A DNA stretch of 64,000 nucleotides from Rhodoblastus acidophilus (GTDB lineage Bacteria > Pseudomonadota > Alphaproteobacteria > Rhizobiales > Beijerinckiaceae), in NCBI RefSeq assembly GCF_009720655.1, contig NZ_WNKS01000001.1, positions 310,001-374,000 on the forward strand. Reading direction: 5' to 3'. The notes beneath the pieces are model-generated. The model made no database searches and was not told the origin of the DNA. It saw only the letters and a list, made by a program, of their open reading frames with translations. Shown here in pieces: positions 1 through 7,423 of this stretch (the first letter of the stretch is position 1; each line of letters starts with the position of its first letter). Position numbers and translations under genes: made by a program.

Positions 1-438
1 CACAAGAAGCTGACCAAGGAATTGCGCGCGCTCTATCCCCGGGCGCAGCCCGCGCCGGAGGAGACGTTGCAATGCGCCCTCGATGCGGCCCGCGACGTCG
101 CCGAGCAGCCCTGGCGTTCCTTCTCCCTGCCGCTGGACATAGAAGGCACCGAGTTTCAGCTTCGGGTCTGGACGGCGCTGCGCGATATTCCGCCGGGCGT
201 GACCGTCAGCTACGCCGAAGTGGCGCAACGGATCGGCGCGCCCAAAGCCTTGCGCGCCGTCGCCGGCGCGTGCGCCGCCAACCATCTGGCCATCGTCATC
301 CCCTGCCACCGGGTTCTGCGGCTCAATGGGTCTCTCTCAGGCTACCGTTGGGGCCGGGAGCGCAAGCTCCGCCTGATTGAATTGGAGAAAGGCGCGGCGA
401 GGCCCACGCCGGAGGCGCGGGTCACCGCAAGTCCGTGA
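1..438 (+). CDS. ada: O6-methylguanine-DNA methyltransferase, C-terminal part of Ada (5' partial)
   Basis: This is the C-terminal repair domain of an Ada-type protein, which transfers methyl groups from O6-methylguanine in DNA to its own cysteine. The frame is already open at base 1, so the N-terminus lies outside the window. The 145 visible residues contain the acceptor motif IPCHRV (Cys at visible residue 102), followed by LSGYRWG and a basic ERK segment; upstream is the helix-turn-helix region with VSYAEVAQRIGAPKALRAVA. The wording of these motifs fits Ada rather than the shorter Ogt, but the regulatory half cannot be seen. Its last 17 bases overlap the end of the convergent gene on the minus strand. 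Confidence 0.9.
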   Translation, partial: HKKLTKELRALYPRAQPAPEETLQCALDAARDVAEQPWRSFSLPLDIEGTEFQLRVWTALRDIPPGVTVSYAEVAQRIGAPKALRAVAGACAANHLAIVIPCHRVLRLNGSLSGYRWGRERKLRLIELEKGAARPTPEARVTASP

Positions 439-1618
439 ACGAGCCTGCGTTGGTTTTCCGCCCGCGCGCGCCCAAAACCACTTCGCCGGTTGGCGACGCC
501 GGTTCACGGGCGGATGGACCCGCCGTGTCAGGCTCATCATCGGGCCATGGTGAACGCAAGAACGAACGCCAGGACGGCCCCGCGTCCACGAATTCGATGC
601 GGTTGTCGGTGATGCGCGCGCGGGCGCATTCCTCGGCGCGCGGCGCCTGTTCCGTGTCGGACTTCAACTCGCGGCAGACAAGGTCGCCCTGCCGGCGCCA
701 GGCGCCGATCCAGAGGCTCACCGTGTGGCGCGCGAGACGGGACGCTTCGAACACCTGTCCGTTCGGCGCGAAAAAGGTCGCGGCGCGATCCGCGTCGCGG
801 CGTTGACGTACGAGAAGGGCGCCGACAAAGCTGCGCCCGTCCGCGACCGGGTCCCGCGTCCATTCGGCGGCGGGCTTGCCTTCGAGCAGCGGGACGTAAC
901 CGGGGAGTCCCAGGACGTTGCCGCGCAGCAATTGGACATTCGGCGCGCCCACGCCCTCGACGGAGCCCATCGGCTCACCCTCTTCCAGGGCGCTGATCCT
1001 GTCGGGCAAGGCGCTCAACGCGCCTTTCCGCAGCTGGTCGTTCAGGCGAACGGCGAGGTAGAAACATTCACGCTTGTCGCCGCCCAGGCTGCGGCACAGA
1101 CGGTCGTCGTCGCGGCTCCAGAGCCGCGCCTCGAGTCCGGCGCCGTCGGATTCGGCGACCACGCCGCGCGAGGCGAAATAAAGGAAGCGCTTCTCTCCTT
1201 TGGGGCCGGTGATTTCCAGCGTGTTGTCGACCACCGCCCCCAGAGCGGCGGCGCCGCGCAGCGTCGCGGGCATGACCTCCTGAGGCGGCAAGAGCTTCGG
1301 CTTCTCCGCTTCGGCCGCGTTTTTCTCGGCCTCCTCTGCTTTTTTGTCCGCCTCCGCCTTTTTCGCCTCTTCCTCTTCGCGCTTTTGCTGATCGGCGGCG
1401 GCTTCCGCGGGGGCCTCTTTCGAGGCGTCCGCCGGCCCGGCCTCCTCGGCGCCCATGAAGGCGTCCCCGTTGCCGGCCGCCTGCCCCTTCTGCTTCTTCG
1501 CCTTGTGCGAAGCGAGGACATAGGTTCCAGGCGCCTGGTACTGAACGAACATGCCGCCGACGAAGCCGATGGCGATCAGCAGGGCCACGGCCCGGAGCTT
1601 GTAGGGATCTTTCTTCAT
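422..1618 (-). CDS. Membrane-anchored coiled-coil protein with two similar cysteine-pair domains, function unknown
   Basis: I do not recognise this 398-residue protein. It begins with a basic segment and one membrane helix (about residues 9-28), followed by a Lys/Glu/Ala-rich coiled coil (about 45-110). Two similar regions follow: each has an aromatic-Phe-Ala strand, a Gly-x-Val-x-Glu turn, a Leu-Trp pair, and a Cys pair of the form LCR...EC or VCR...EC. This suggests a duplicated, possibly disulfide-bonded periplasmic domain. The start at 1618 (MKKDPYK) is preferred over one five codons upstream because AGGGAG lies just before it. The predicted place is the inner membrane facing the periplasm. 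Confidence 0.7.
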   Translation of the reverse strand: MKKDPYKLRAVALLIAIGFVGGMFVQYQAPGTYVLASHKAKKQKGQAAGNGDAFMGAEEAGPADASKEAPAEAAADQQKREEEEAKKAEADKKAEEAEKNAAEAEKPKLLPPQEVMPATLRGAAALGAVVDNTLEITGPKGEKRFLYFASRGVVAESDGAGLEARLWSRDDDRLCRSLGGDKRECFYLAVRLNDQLRKGALSALPDRISALEEGEPMGSVEGVGAPNVQLLRGNVLGLPGYVPLLEGKPAAEWTRDPVADGRSFVGALLVRQRRDADRAATFFAPNGQVFEASRLARHTVSLWIGAWRRQGDLVCRELKSDTEQAPRAEECARARITDNRIEFVDAGPSWRSFLRSPWPDDEPDTAGPSAREPASPTGEVVLGARGRKTNAGSFTDLR

Positions 1619-1774
1619 GCTCCCTGATCTCAAAGAGGCGATTTCCGCGGCAGCCTAGCTGGCAAGCGTAAATTTCGGTTGAACGACGCTGTCGGCGCGG
1701 CGTCCCAAGCGCGACCTTAAAAATAATTTCAACCTTTGTGGGTTTTCTTGGGCGAGCCCCAAGAGGAACCTGCC

Positions 1775-1975
1775 GTGGACCAGCCTCAGCCCGAATCGAC
1801 CAACAATCTCGCCGTCATGTTGCCCGTGATGCTCGCGGTGACCGTGGGCGTTGGCTACGCGCTGAATTCCGTGTTGCGCGACAAGGGCCTCGGCATTTTC
1901 GGCAACGGCGCCGTGATGATGGTCGGCATGGCGATGGGCGTCTTCTTCATGAGTTTCGTCCAGTCCTGGCTCTGA
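1775..1975 (+). CDS. Small two-helix membrane protein
   Basis: A 66-residue protein with a short polar N-terminus and two hydrophobic helices (about residues 12-32 and 40-62) rich in Val, Gly and Met. No family is recognised. A GTG start at 1775 is chosen because AAGAGG stands about eight bases upstream. It lies just before trxB on the same strand with 69 bases between them. It is too short to assign a role; a small inner-membrane protein is the most that can be said. Confidence 0.5.
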   Translation: MDQPQPESTNNLAVMLPVMLAVTVGVGYALNSVLRDKGLGIFGNGAVMMVGMAMGVFFMSFVQSWL

Positions 1976-2044
1976 GGCTGGCTTTCCCTTGGCCGTGAAT
2001 TCCTGTAGACGCGCACGAAACGTTTGTGTCTGCGGAGAAGAGTC

Positions 2045-3001
2045 TTGAGCCCCACCTCGCGCCACGCCAAGGTCGTCATCATCGGCTCCGGCCCCGCCGG
2101 CTACACCGCGGGCATCTACGCCGCCCGCGCCATGCTGAAGCCGCTGCTGATTTCCGGTTATGACGCCGGCGGACAGCTCATGATCACCACCGATGTCGAG
2201 AATTATCCCGGCTTCGCCGAGCCGATCCAGGGCCCGTGGCTGATGGAGCAGATGCGCGCGCAGGCCGAGCATGTCGGCGTGGAGTTCGAGTCCGACCATA
2301 TCGTCGCCGCCGACTTTTCCCAGCGTCCCTTCCGCCTCACCGGCGATTCCGGAACGCTGTACACCGCCGACGCGGTGATCATCGCCACGGGCGCCAAGGC
2401 GCAATGGCTGGGCCTGCCCACCGAAGAGAAATTCAAGGGGTTCGGCGTGTCGGCTTGCGCCACCTGCGACGGCTTCTTCTTCCGGGGCAAGCCGGTGATC
2501 GTCGTCGGCGGCGGCAATTCGGCGGTCGAGGAGGCGCTCTATCTCGCCAACATCGCCTCGAACGTGACCCTGGTGCACCGTCGCGACTCCCTGCGCTCCG
2601 AGCGCATCCTCCAGGAGCGGCTGTTCGCCGCGAAAAATGTGGAGATTCGCTGGAACCGGGTCATCGACGAGATCATAGGGTCTCAGTCGCCGCTTTCCGT
2701 CGAGCGCGTGCGGCTGCGCGACATTGTGAGCGGCGCGACCGAGGAGATCGAGGCGGAGGGCGTGTTCGTCGCCATCGGCCACAAGCCGGCGACTGAGCTT
2801 TTCGCGGGACAATTGGCGCTCAAACCCGGCGGCTACATCAAGACGGCGCCGGATTCGACCGCGACCAACATCGAGGGCGTGTTCGCCGCCGGCGATGTCG
2901 CCGACGACAAGTACCGCCAGGCGGTGACGGCGGCCGGGCTCGGCTGCATGGCGGCGCTGGAGGCCGAACGCTGGCTGGTCGCGCAGGCGGGAGGCCATTG
3001 A
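2045..3001 (+). CDS. trxB: Thioredoxin-disulfide reductase
   Basis: A flavoprotein that uses NADPH to reduce thioredoxin in the cytoplasm. The 318 residues match the family length. The FAD-binding glycine motif GSGPAG is at 14-19, the redox-active CATC at 138-141, the NADPH-binding GGGNSA in the middle, and the C-terminal FAD motif with GDVAD near the end. A TTG start at 2045 fits both the family N-terminus and the strong GGAGAAG site at 2034-2040; a start seven codons upstream would add an Arg-rich extension. It appears to be transcribed alone or with the small membrane protein gene before it. Confidence 0.95.
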   Translation: MSPTSRHAKVVIIGSGPAGYTAGIYAARAMLKPLLISGYDAGGQLMITTDVENYPGFAEPIQGPWLMEQMRAQAEHVGVEFESDHIVAADFSQRPFRLTGDSGTLYTADAVIIATGAKAQWLGLPTEEKFKGFGVSACATCDGFFFRGKPVIVVGGGNSAVEEALYLANIASNVTLVHRRDSLRSERILQERLFAAKNVEIRWNRVIDEIIGSQSPLSVERVRLRDIVSGATEEIEAEGVFVAIGHKPATELFAGQLALKPGGYIKTAPDSTATNIEGVFAAGDVADDKYRQAVTAAGLGCMAALEAERWLVAQAGGH

Positions 3002-3008
3002 TCCGACG

Positions 3009-3026
3009 CTTCGTCAAGTGACGAAG
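3009..3026 (+). terminator. Hairpin after trxB
   Basis: An 8-bp perfect stem (CTTCGTCA / TGACGAAG) with a 2-base loop starts 8 bases after the trxB stop codon. There is no clear T-run after it, so it may be a weak or Rho-assisted terminator or only an mRNA-stabilising stem. Confidence 0.35.
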
Positions 3027-3149
3027 GTTAGCAATGTTCTGGTTTCATTAACGGTTCGCGGGGCATGATCACGTTTGAATGACGCGGACATCCGCGTGAA
3101 AGGCATGCGTCAGGCGAGGCGCATGCCGGGGCAAGCCGGGGCGAACGTG

Positions 3150-3536
3150 ATGAAACAGGGGCTGATCGTCGACGATTCCGCGGTGATTCGCAGGGTGACC
3201 GGCCGCATTCTTGAACTGTTGGGTTTCGTCAGCACGGAACTCGACGATGGCGCGAAGGCTCTGGACCATTGCCAGGCCGCCATGCCGAACGCCATTCTGC
3301 TCGATTGGAACATTCCGAACGTCGACACGATCGAATTGCTGCGCAAACTGCGCCGCGTGCCCGGCGCCGACCAGTGCAAGATTCTGTTCGTCATCACCGA
3401 GAACGACCCGATGCTGATCGGCCGGGCGCTGCGCGCCGGCGCCGACGACATCCTGCTCAAGCCCTACGATCACCATGCGGTGCAGGAAAAGCTCGAGGAT
3501 CTGGGGCTCATCGCGCGTCAGGCGCAAGCGTCCTGA
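3150..3536 (+). CDS. Receiver-only (CheY-like) response regulator
   Basis: A single receiver domain of 128 residues with no output domain. The acidic pocket (DD at 8-9), the phosphoacceptor Asp52 in LLDWNIP, the Thr83 position and Lys104 in LLKPYD are all present, so it should be phosphorylated by a histidine kinase or phosphorelay and act by protein-protein contact. ATG at 3150 gives the usual MKQ...IVDDS start; GTG at 3147 or an earlier start is possible. No kinase is nearby, so its partner cannot be named. Confidence 0.85.
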   Translation: MKQGLIVDDSAVIRRVTGRILELLGFVSTELDDGAKALDHCQAAMPNAILLDWNIPNVDTIELLRKLRRVPGADQCKILFVITENDPMLIGRALRAGADDILLKPYDHHAVQEKLEDLGLIARQAQAS

Positions 3537-3590
3537 ACTCTTCGGGAGTCTCGAACTCTTCGGGCGTCCTGAACTCTTGGCGCTTGCGCC
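3521..3590. repeat. Three 18-bp tandem repeats inside a 10-bp inverted repeat
   Basis: Three copies of an 18-bp unit with core GAACTCTT run from 3531 to 3584. They are enclosed by GGCGCAAGCG (3521-3530) and its exact reverse complement CGCTTGCGCC (3581-3590). The first unit carries the stop codon of the response regulator gene. The outer arms could close a long stem downstream of that gene. Confidence 0.75.
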
Positions 3591-3656
3591 CAAGCTTCCT
3601 ATCTATGCATTAATGCGGCAGCGCGCGGCGTATTGGCGCGCGGCCAGGAGGCTGTC

Positions 3657-4031
3657 ATGATCGGATTTCTGCTTCGCGCCCTGGTGGTTGCGCTCGGCTT
3701 GGCGGTGGCGTCGCGGATTGTTCCCGGCGTGTCCTACACCTCAACGGAAAGTCTGCTGTGGGCGGCGGTGCTGCTCGGCGTCGCCAACGCCATCATCCGG
3801 CCGATCCTCGTCGTCCTGACCATTCCCATCACCATCCTGACGCTCGGCCTTTTCCTGGTCGTCATCAATGGCCTGATGATTGAACTGGTCGCCCATTTCC
3901 TCGACGGATTTGTCGTGAGCGGCCTGGGCGCCGCCATTCTCGCCTCGCTGGTGGTGAGCGTGGTGAGCTGGATCGTCTCCTGGTTCGTCGGTCCGCGCGG
4001 CGGGGTCGAAATCATCGTCGTGCGGCGCTGA
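3657..4031 (+). CDS. Four-helix phage-holin-family membrane protein (PF04020 type)
   Basis: A 124-residue protein made almost entirely of four hydrophobic helices, with the typical VPG turn after helix 1 and the NAIIRPIL segment between helices 2 and 3. These are features of the so-called mycobacterial four-TMS holin family. Most members are chromosomal, not phage, and their function is unsettled. AGGAGG precedes the ATG at good distance. No phage genes surround it, so a lytic role should not be inferred from the family name. Confidence 0.8.
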   Translation: MIGFLLRALVVALGLAVASRIVPGVSYTSTESLLWAAVLLGVANAIIRPILVVLTIPITILTLGLFLVVINGLMIELVAHFLDGFVVSGLGAAILASLVVSVVSWIVSWFVGPRGGVEIIVVRR

Positions 4032-4066
4032 GTCCGGCGCCGCCGCGTTCGGCAGGGGAGGCGTCC

Positions 4067-4978
4067 ATGGAGATGATCATCGGTTTCGGCGTGCTGGGGT
4101 TCGCGGGCTTCCTGGTCCTTGTGCTCGTCCTCGGGGCGTTCTTCACGGTGCAGACCGCCGAAATGGCTGTCATCACCCGGTTCGGGCGCTATGTCCGCAG
4201 CGCCGAGGCCGGTCTCAACTGGAAGATCCCGCTGATCGAAAACGTCGCGGGCCGCATGAGCCTGCGGGTCAACCAGATCGCGCTGACCATGGAGACCAAG
4301 ACCAAGGACAATGTCTTCGTCACCATTCCCATTTCCGTGCAGACGCGGGTGAGCGCGGAAAAAGTGTTCTCCGCTTTCTACAGCCTATCCGACCCCGAGG
4401 CGCAGATTCGCGCCTATGTCGAGCAGGTGGTGCTCGGCCATGTGCCCGGCATGACTCTCGACGCGGTGTTCGCCAGCCAGTCCAGCATAGCGGCGGCGGT
4501 GAAGCGGGAGCTCGACGTCGACATGGCCGCCTTCGGCTATGAGATCGTCAATGTTCTCGTCACCGACATCATCCCGGACGCCAAGGTGAAGTCGGCGATG
4601 AACGACATCAACGCCGCCCAGCGCGAGCAGGTGGCGGCGGCGGCGCGCGGCGAGGCCGAAAAGATTCTGGTGGTGAAGAAAGCGGAGGCCGAGGCGGAGT
4701 CCAAGGCTTTGCAGGGCCAGGGCATCGCCAACCAGCGCAAGGCGATCATCGAGGGCCTGCGCGGCTCGATTGAGGATTTTCAAAAGACCTTGGGCGACGC
4801 CAGCGCCAAGGAGGTCATGCAGCTGGTGCTGGTCACCCAATATTTTGACACGCTCAAGTCCATCGGCGAGCAGAACAAGACCAACACCCTGTTTCTCTCG
4901 CACGCGCCCAGCGCGGTGCAGAATGTCACCGACCAGATTTTGCAGGCGCTGGTGGGAGCGGAGAAGACCAAGGGGTAG
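4067..4978 (+). CDS. SPFH/Band-7 (stomatin-like) membrane protein
   Basis: A 303-residue protein with one N-terminal membrane helix (about 5-27) followed by an SPFH domain (about 28-190) and an Ala/Glu-rich helical region (about 185-240) that in this family drives oligomerisation. Such proteins form large rings in membrane microdomains and often act as scaffolds for proteases. The partner gene NfeD is not adjacent, so the client is unknown. It resembles the HIR/stomatin branch more than HflC. The gene starts 35 bases after the holin-family gene on the same strand. Confidence 0.85.
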   Translation: MEMIIGFGVLGFAGFLVLVLVLGAFFTVQTAEMAVITRFGRYVRSAEAGLNWKIPLIENVAGRMSLRVNQIALTMETKTKDNVFVTIPISVQTRVSAEKVFSAFYSLSDPEAQIRAYVEQVVLGHVPGMTLDAVFASQSSIAAAVKRELDVDMAAFGYEIVNVLVTDIIPDAKVKSAMNDINAAQREQVAAAARGEAEKILVVKKAEAEAESKALQGQGIANQRKAIIEGLRGSIEDFQKTLGDASAKEVMQLVLVTQYFDTLKSIGEQNKTNTLFLSHAPSAVQNVTDQILQALVGAEKTKG

Positions 4979-5011
4979 CGATCACATTCGAGCGCTCTGT
5001 TGCTGTGATCG
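4979..5011. repeat. 8-bp inverted repeat between the SPFH and DUF1254 genes
   Basis: CGATCACA and TGTGATCG form perfect 8-bp arms separated by 17 bases, directly after the SPFH stop codon and 38 bases before the next start. A short GGGCC/GGCCC stem follows at about 5017-5029. It could be an operator or an mRNA stem; there is no T-run. Confidence 0.4.
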
Positions 5012-5048
5012 ATGGCGGGCCGACGGCCCGAAATTCGGAGACTCATTC

Positions 5049-6542
5049 ATGAAAGCAGCGTTGTTTGGCGCCCTGTTTGCCTCAATGGCATTGTCACCGG
5101 CTTCGGCGGAGACCTACAAGACGACCACCCCTCTCGCGCCAGGCGTGGCCACGCCGGATCATCTGGAAACGTCCATCGGCGCCCTTCATCTCATCGACGG
5201 CTCGCCGACCCCGAGGACGGTGGAAAAGATTTACGACAATCTCGACCGCTCGCGCGCGTTGCAGGCCTATCTGCTGGGCGTGCCGATCGTCAATCAGGCC
5301 AGCATGCGCGAGTCCCTGCGCAAGTTCGGCCCCGACAACCAGACCGACGTCATCTGGGAGACCCTGGTCGACCCCAGGACGGTGGAGCTGACCGCGAACG
5401 ACAACACCATTTACAGCTTCATCTGGCTGGACACGCACAAGGGTCCTCTGGTCGTCGAAATTCCGCCCAAGGTGCTCGGGGCGATTAACGATTTTTGGTA
5501 CAAATGGGTCGCCGACGTCGGCATCACCGGCGCCGATCACGGCGAAGGCGGCAAATATCTGGTGCTGCCGCCGGACTACAAAGGCGAGGTTCCCACGGGC
5601 TACATTGTCGTGCGTCCGAGCACTTATGGCAGCTGGATGCCTTTCCGCTCCTTCCTCGTCAACGGTTCGCCCAAGCCCGGCGTCGAGTCGGTCAAGAAGA
5701 ACCTGAAGATTTACCAGCTTTCCGACGCCGCCAATCCGCCGCCGATGAACATCGTCAATGCGTCCGGGATTCCCGCCAATTTTGTTTTCCCCAGCGACTA
5801 TTCGTTCTGGAGCCTGCTCAATGACGTGATCCAGGAGGAGCCGAGCCAGGGCTCCGACCCGACGACGCTCGGCCTGTTCGCGTCCATCGGCATCGTCAAG
5901 GGGCAGCCGTTCGCTCCTGACGAGCGGATGAAGAAGATCCTGACCGACGCCGCCAACATCGGCGCGGTGACCGCGCGAACCCTCGCGTTCAAGATCCGTC
6001 CCACGGATGCGTATTTCTATCCGGACAGCGAATGGCGGAAGCCGTTCTTTGGCGGCTACAAGTTTGAATCCGCGCCGGGCGTCAGCAACCTCGATGGCGC
6101 GGCCTTCTATTACTTCTTCGCCACGGGCGTTACACCGGCGATGGAAGAGAAAATGGTCGGCCGAGGCTCGCAATACCCCTGGACGGCCAACGACTCGAAG
6201 GGCAAACCCTTCGATGGCGGCAAGCTTTACAAGCTTCATCTGCCGCCGAACATTCCGGTCAAGGATTTCTGGTCGGTCATCGTCTACGACAACCAGACAC
6301 GCTCGATGTTGCAGACGGACCAGAAGGCGCCAAGCGTGAGCAGCCTCGATCCGGGCTTCAAGACCAATGCCGATGGTTCCGTCGACGTCTTTTTCGGCCC
6401 CAAGGCGCCGGAGGGGCAGGAGAAGAACTGGGTGCAGACGATCCCCGGCAAGGGCTGGTTCACGATCCTGCGCCTCTATGGACCGCTCGAAGCCTGGTTC
6501 GACAAGAGCTGGCGTCCCAGCGAGATCGAATTGCAACAATAA
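5049..6542 (+). CDS. Secreted DUF1254/DUF1214 protein
   Basis: A 497-residue exported protein with a clear signal peptide (MKAALF... cleaved after SPASA at about residue 20). The N-terminal part (about 40-170) matches the DUF1254 pattern and the C-terminal part (about 370-480) the DUF1214 pattern, the usual order in this widespread family. The biochemical function of the family is not established. The frame is open for 93 codons upstream of the chosen ATG, but that part overlaps the SPFH gene and the signal peptide fixes the start at 5049. Confidence 0.85.
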   Translation: MKAALFGALFASMALSPASAETYKTTTPLAPGVATPDHLETSIGALHLIDGSPTPRTVEKIYDNLDRSRALQAYLLGVPIVNQASMRESLRKFGPDNQTDVIWETLVDPRTVELTANDNTIYSFIWLDTHKGPLVVEIPPKVLGAINDFWYKWVADVGITGADHGEGGKYLVLPPDYKGEVPTGYIVVRPSTYGSWMPFRSFLVNGSPKPGVESVKKNLKIYQLSDAANPPPMNIVNASGIPANFVFPSDYSFWSLLNDVIQEEPSQGSDPTTLGLFASIGIVKGQPFAPDERMKKILTDAANIGAVTARTLAFKIRPTDAYFYPDSEWRKPFFGGYKFESAPGVSNLDGAAFYYFFATGVTPAMEEKMVGRGSQYPWTANDSKGKPFDGGKLYKLHLPPNIPVKDFWSVIVYDNQTRSMLQTDQKAPSVSSLDPGFKTNADGSVDVFFGPKAPEGQEKNWVQTIPGKGWFTILRLYGPLEAWFDKSWRPSEIELQQ

Positions 6543-6559
6543 TCCGGTGGACGTGCGGG

Positions 6560-6597
6560 CGTTGAGGGCGAAGCTGGGCGTAGCCTTCAACGTTTTT
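6560..6597 (+). terminator. Rho-independent terminator after the DUF1254 gene
   Basis: A 10-bp stem (CGTTGAGGGC / GCCTTCAACG with one G-U pair) and 13-base loop are followed by TTTTT, 18 bases after the stop codon. It lies between convergent genes. Confidence 0.7.
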
Positions 6598-6617
6598 GCT
6601 ATCCAACGCTCCCGCGG

Positions 6618-7403
6618 CTACTTGCCCTTGACCACCACACCGATCATCGGCCCGAGCGGCAAGGTAAAATCGTCGCGGCCGAGTTCGGGCGCGTAGAGCG
6701 CGGAAACCGAGCCGTCGAGGAACAGAGCGTTGTCGCAGCGCAGGGCGTCGCGGAACAGGTCGGCGAAAGCGTGGAAGGTCACGGGCTCGTTGGAAATGGC
6801 GAACACCGCCATCCCCTCCCGGTCCACGCCGACCCCATTGCGCGACTTTTCCGAGACGCCGTCGGCATGGATGCGCGGATGGATTTTTCCGGCGATCACC
6901 AGCATCGGGCCGGACTGGGTGGCGTAATCGGCGGCGGGGCGCTCTTTCAGGAACGCCGAGGTTTCCACGACGCCCGCGCGGCCGCGCCCGACATAAAAGA
7001 CGCCGTTGGGTTTGAGGTGAAAATTTCCGGCGCCGGAGCGGGTGTTTGCCCGGCGCAATTCCTCCGCCTTCTCGATGTAGAGGCCAACGGGCGCATTGTC
7101 CCTGTCGTACATGCCGGCGTTCATGGCGAAGGCCAGTCTTTCCACGGGTTTCAGTGTGGCCGCGACGCCCGAGAAGGAGCCGAGCGGCGCGCCGTCGGGG
7201 CCTCGCCAGAACGTTCGAATGTCGTCGTGGCGCGGGTCGAACTTGCAGACGGTGTAGTGCTTGCCGTCGCGGCTCATGTCCTCGCACGCCTTGGCGAGGG
7301 CTGGCGGCGCGGCGACGCTCAAGCTCGTTGCGAGGCACAAAAAAACCGCTCGGTGCGGGTGGGGTCTGCCGAACAGCGATTTTAGTATTGCTAAAATCGG
7401 CAA
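6618..7403 (-). CDS. Phosphodiester glycosidase family protein (DUF2233/NAGPA-like)
   Basis: An exported protein of about 261 residues with the NAGPA-like fold signature: NAGMYD early, KPNGVFYV in the middle, QSGPMLV, RNGVGVD, and a C-terminal LFLDGSVSALY. Family members cleave sugar phosphodiesters; the bacterial substrate here is unknown. The start is uncertain. A TTG at 7403 with AAGAGG upstream gives a good signal peptide ending PPALA; a further in-frame ATG at 7478 would run antisense through the start of the riboflavin gene. With the TTG start, the palindrome at 7377-7399 lies within its first codons. Confidence 0.75.
   Translation of the reverse strand: MPILAILKSLFGRPHPHRAVFLCLATSLSVAAPPALAKACEDMSRDGKHYTVCKFDPRHDDIRTFWRGPDGAPLGSFSGVAATLKPVERLAFAMNAGMYDRDNAPVGLYIEKAEELRRANTRSGAGNFHLKPNGVFYVGRGRAGVVETSAFLKERPAADYATQSGPMLVIAGKIHPRIHADGVSEKSRNGVGVDREGMAVFAISNEPVTFHAFADLFRDALRCDNALFLDGSVSALYAPELGRDDFTLPLGPMIGVVVKGK
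7377..7399. promoter_or_regulatory. 23-bp palindrome, candidate operator of the HTH-RibBX gene
   Basis: Perfect 9-bp arms CGATTTTAG and CTAAAATCG flank a TATTG spacer, centred 36 bases upstream of the HTH-ribBX start. The right arm contains GCTAAAAT, close to the alphaproteobacterial -10 consensus, so a protein bound here would cover the promoter. The HTH domain of the downstream gene is the obvious candidate binder. That assignment is an inference. Confidence 0.6.
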
Positions 7404-7423
7404 AAGCTCTAGCCTCTTGCGCC

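Noticed and set aside
3657-4031. A prophage holin
   Set aside because: The family name includes holin, but no lysis or phage genes are near and most members are ordinary chromosomal membrane proteins.
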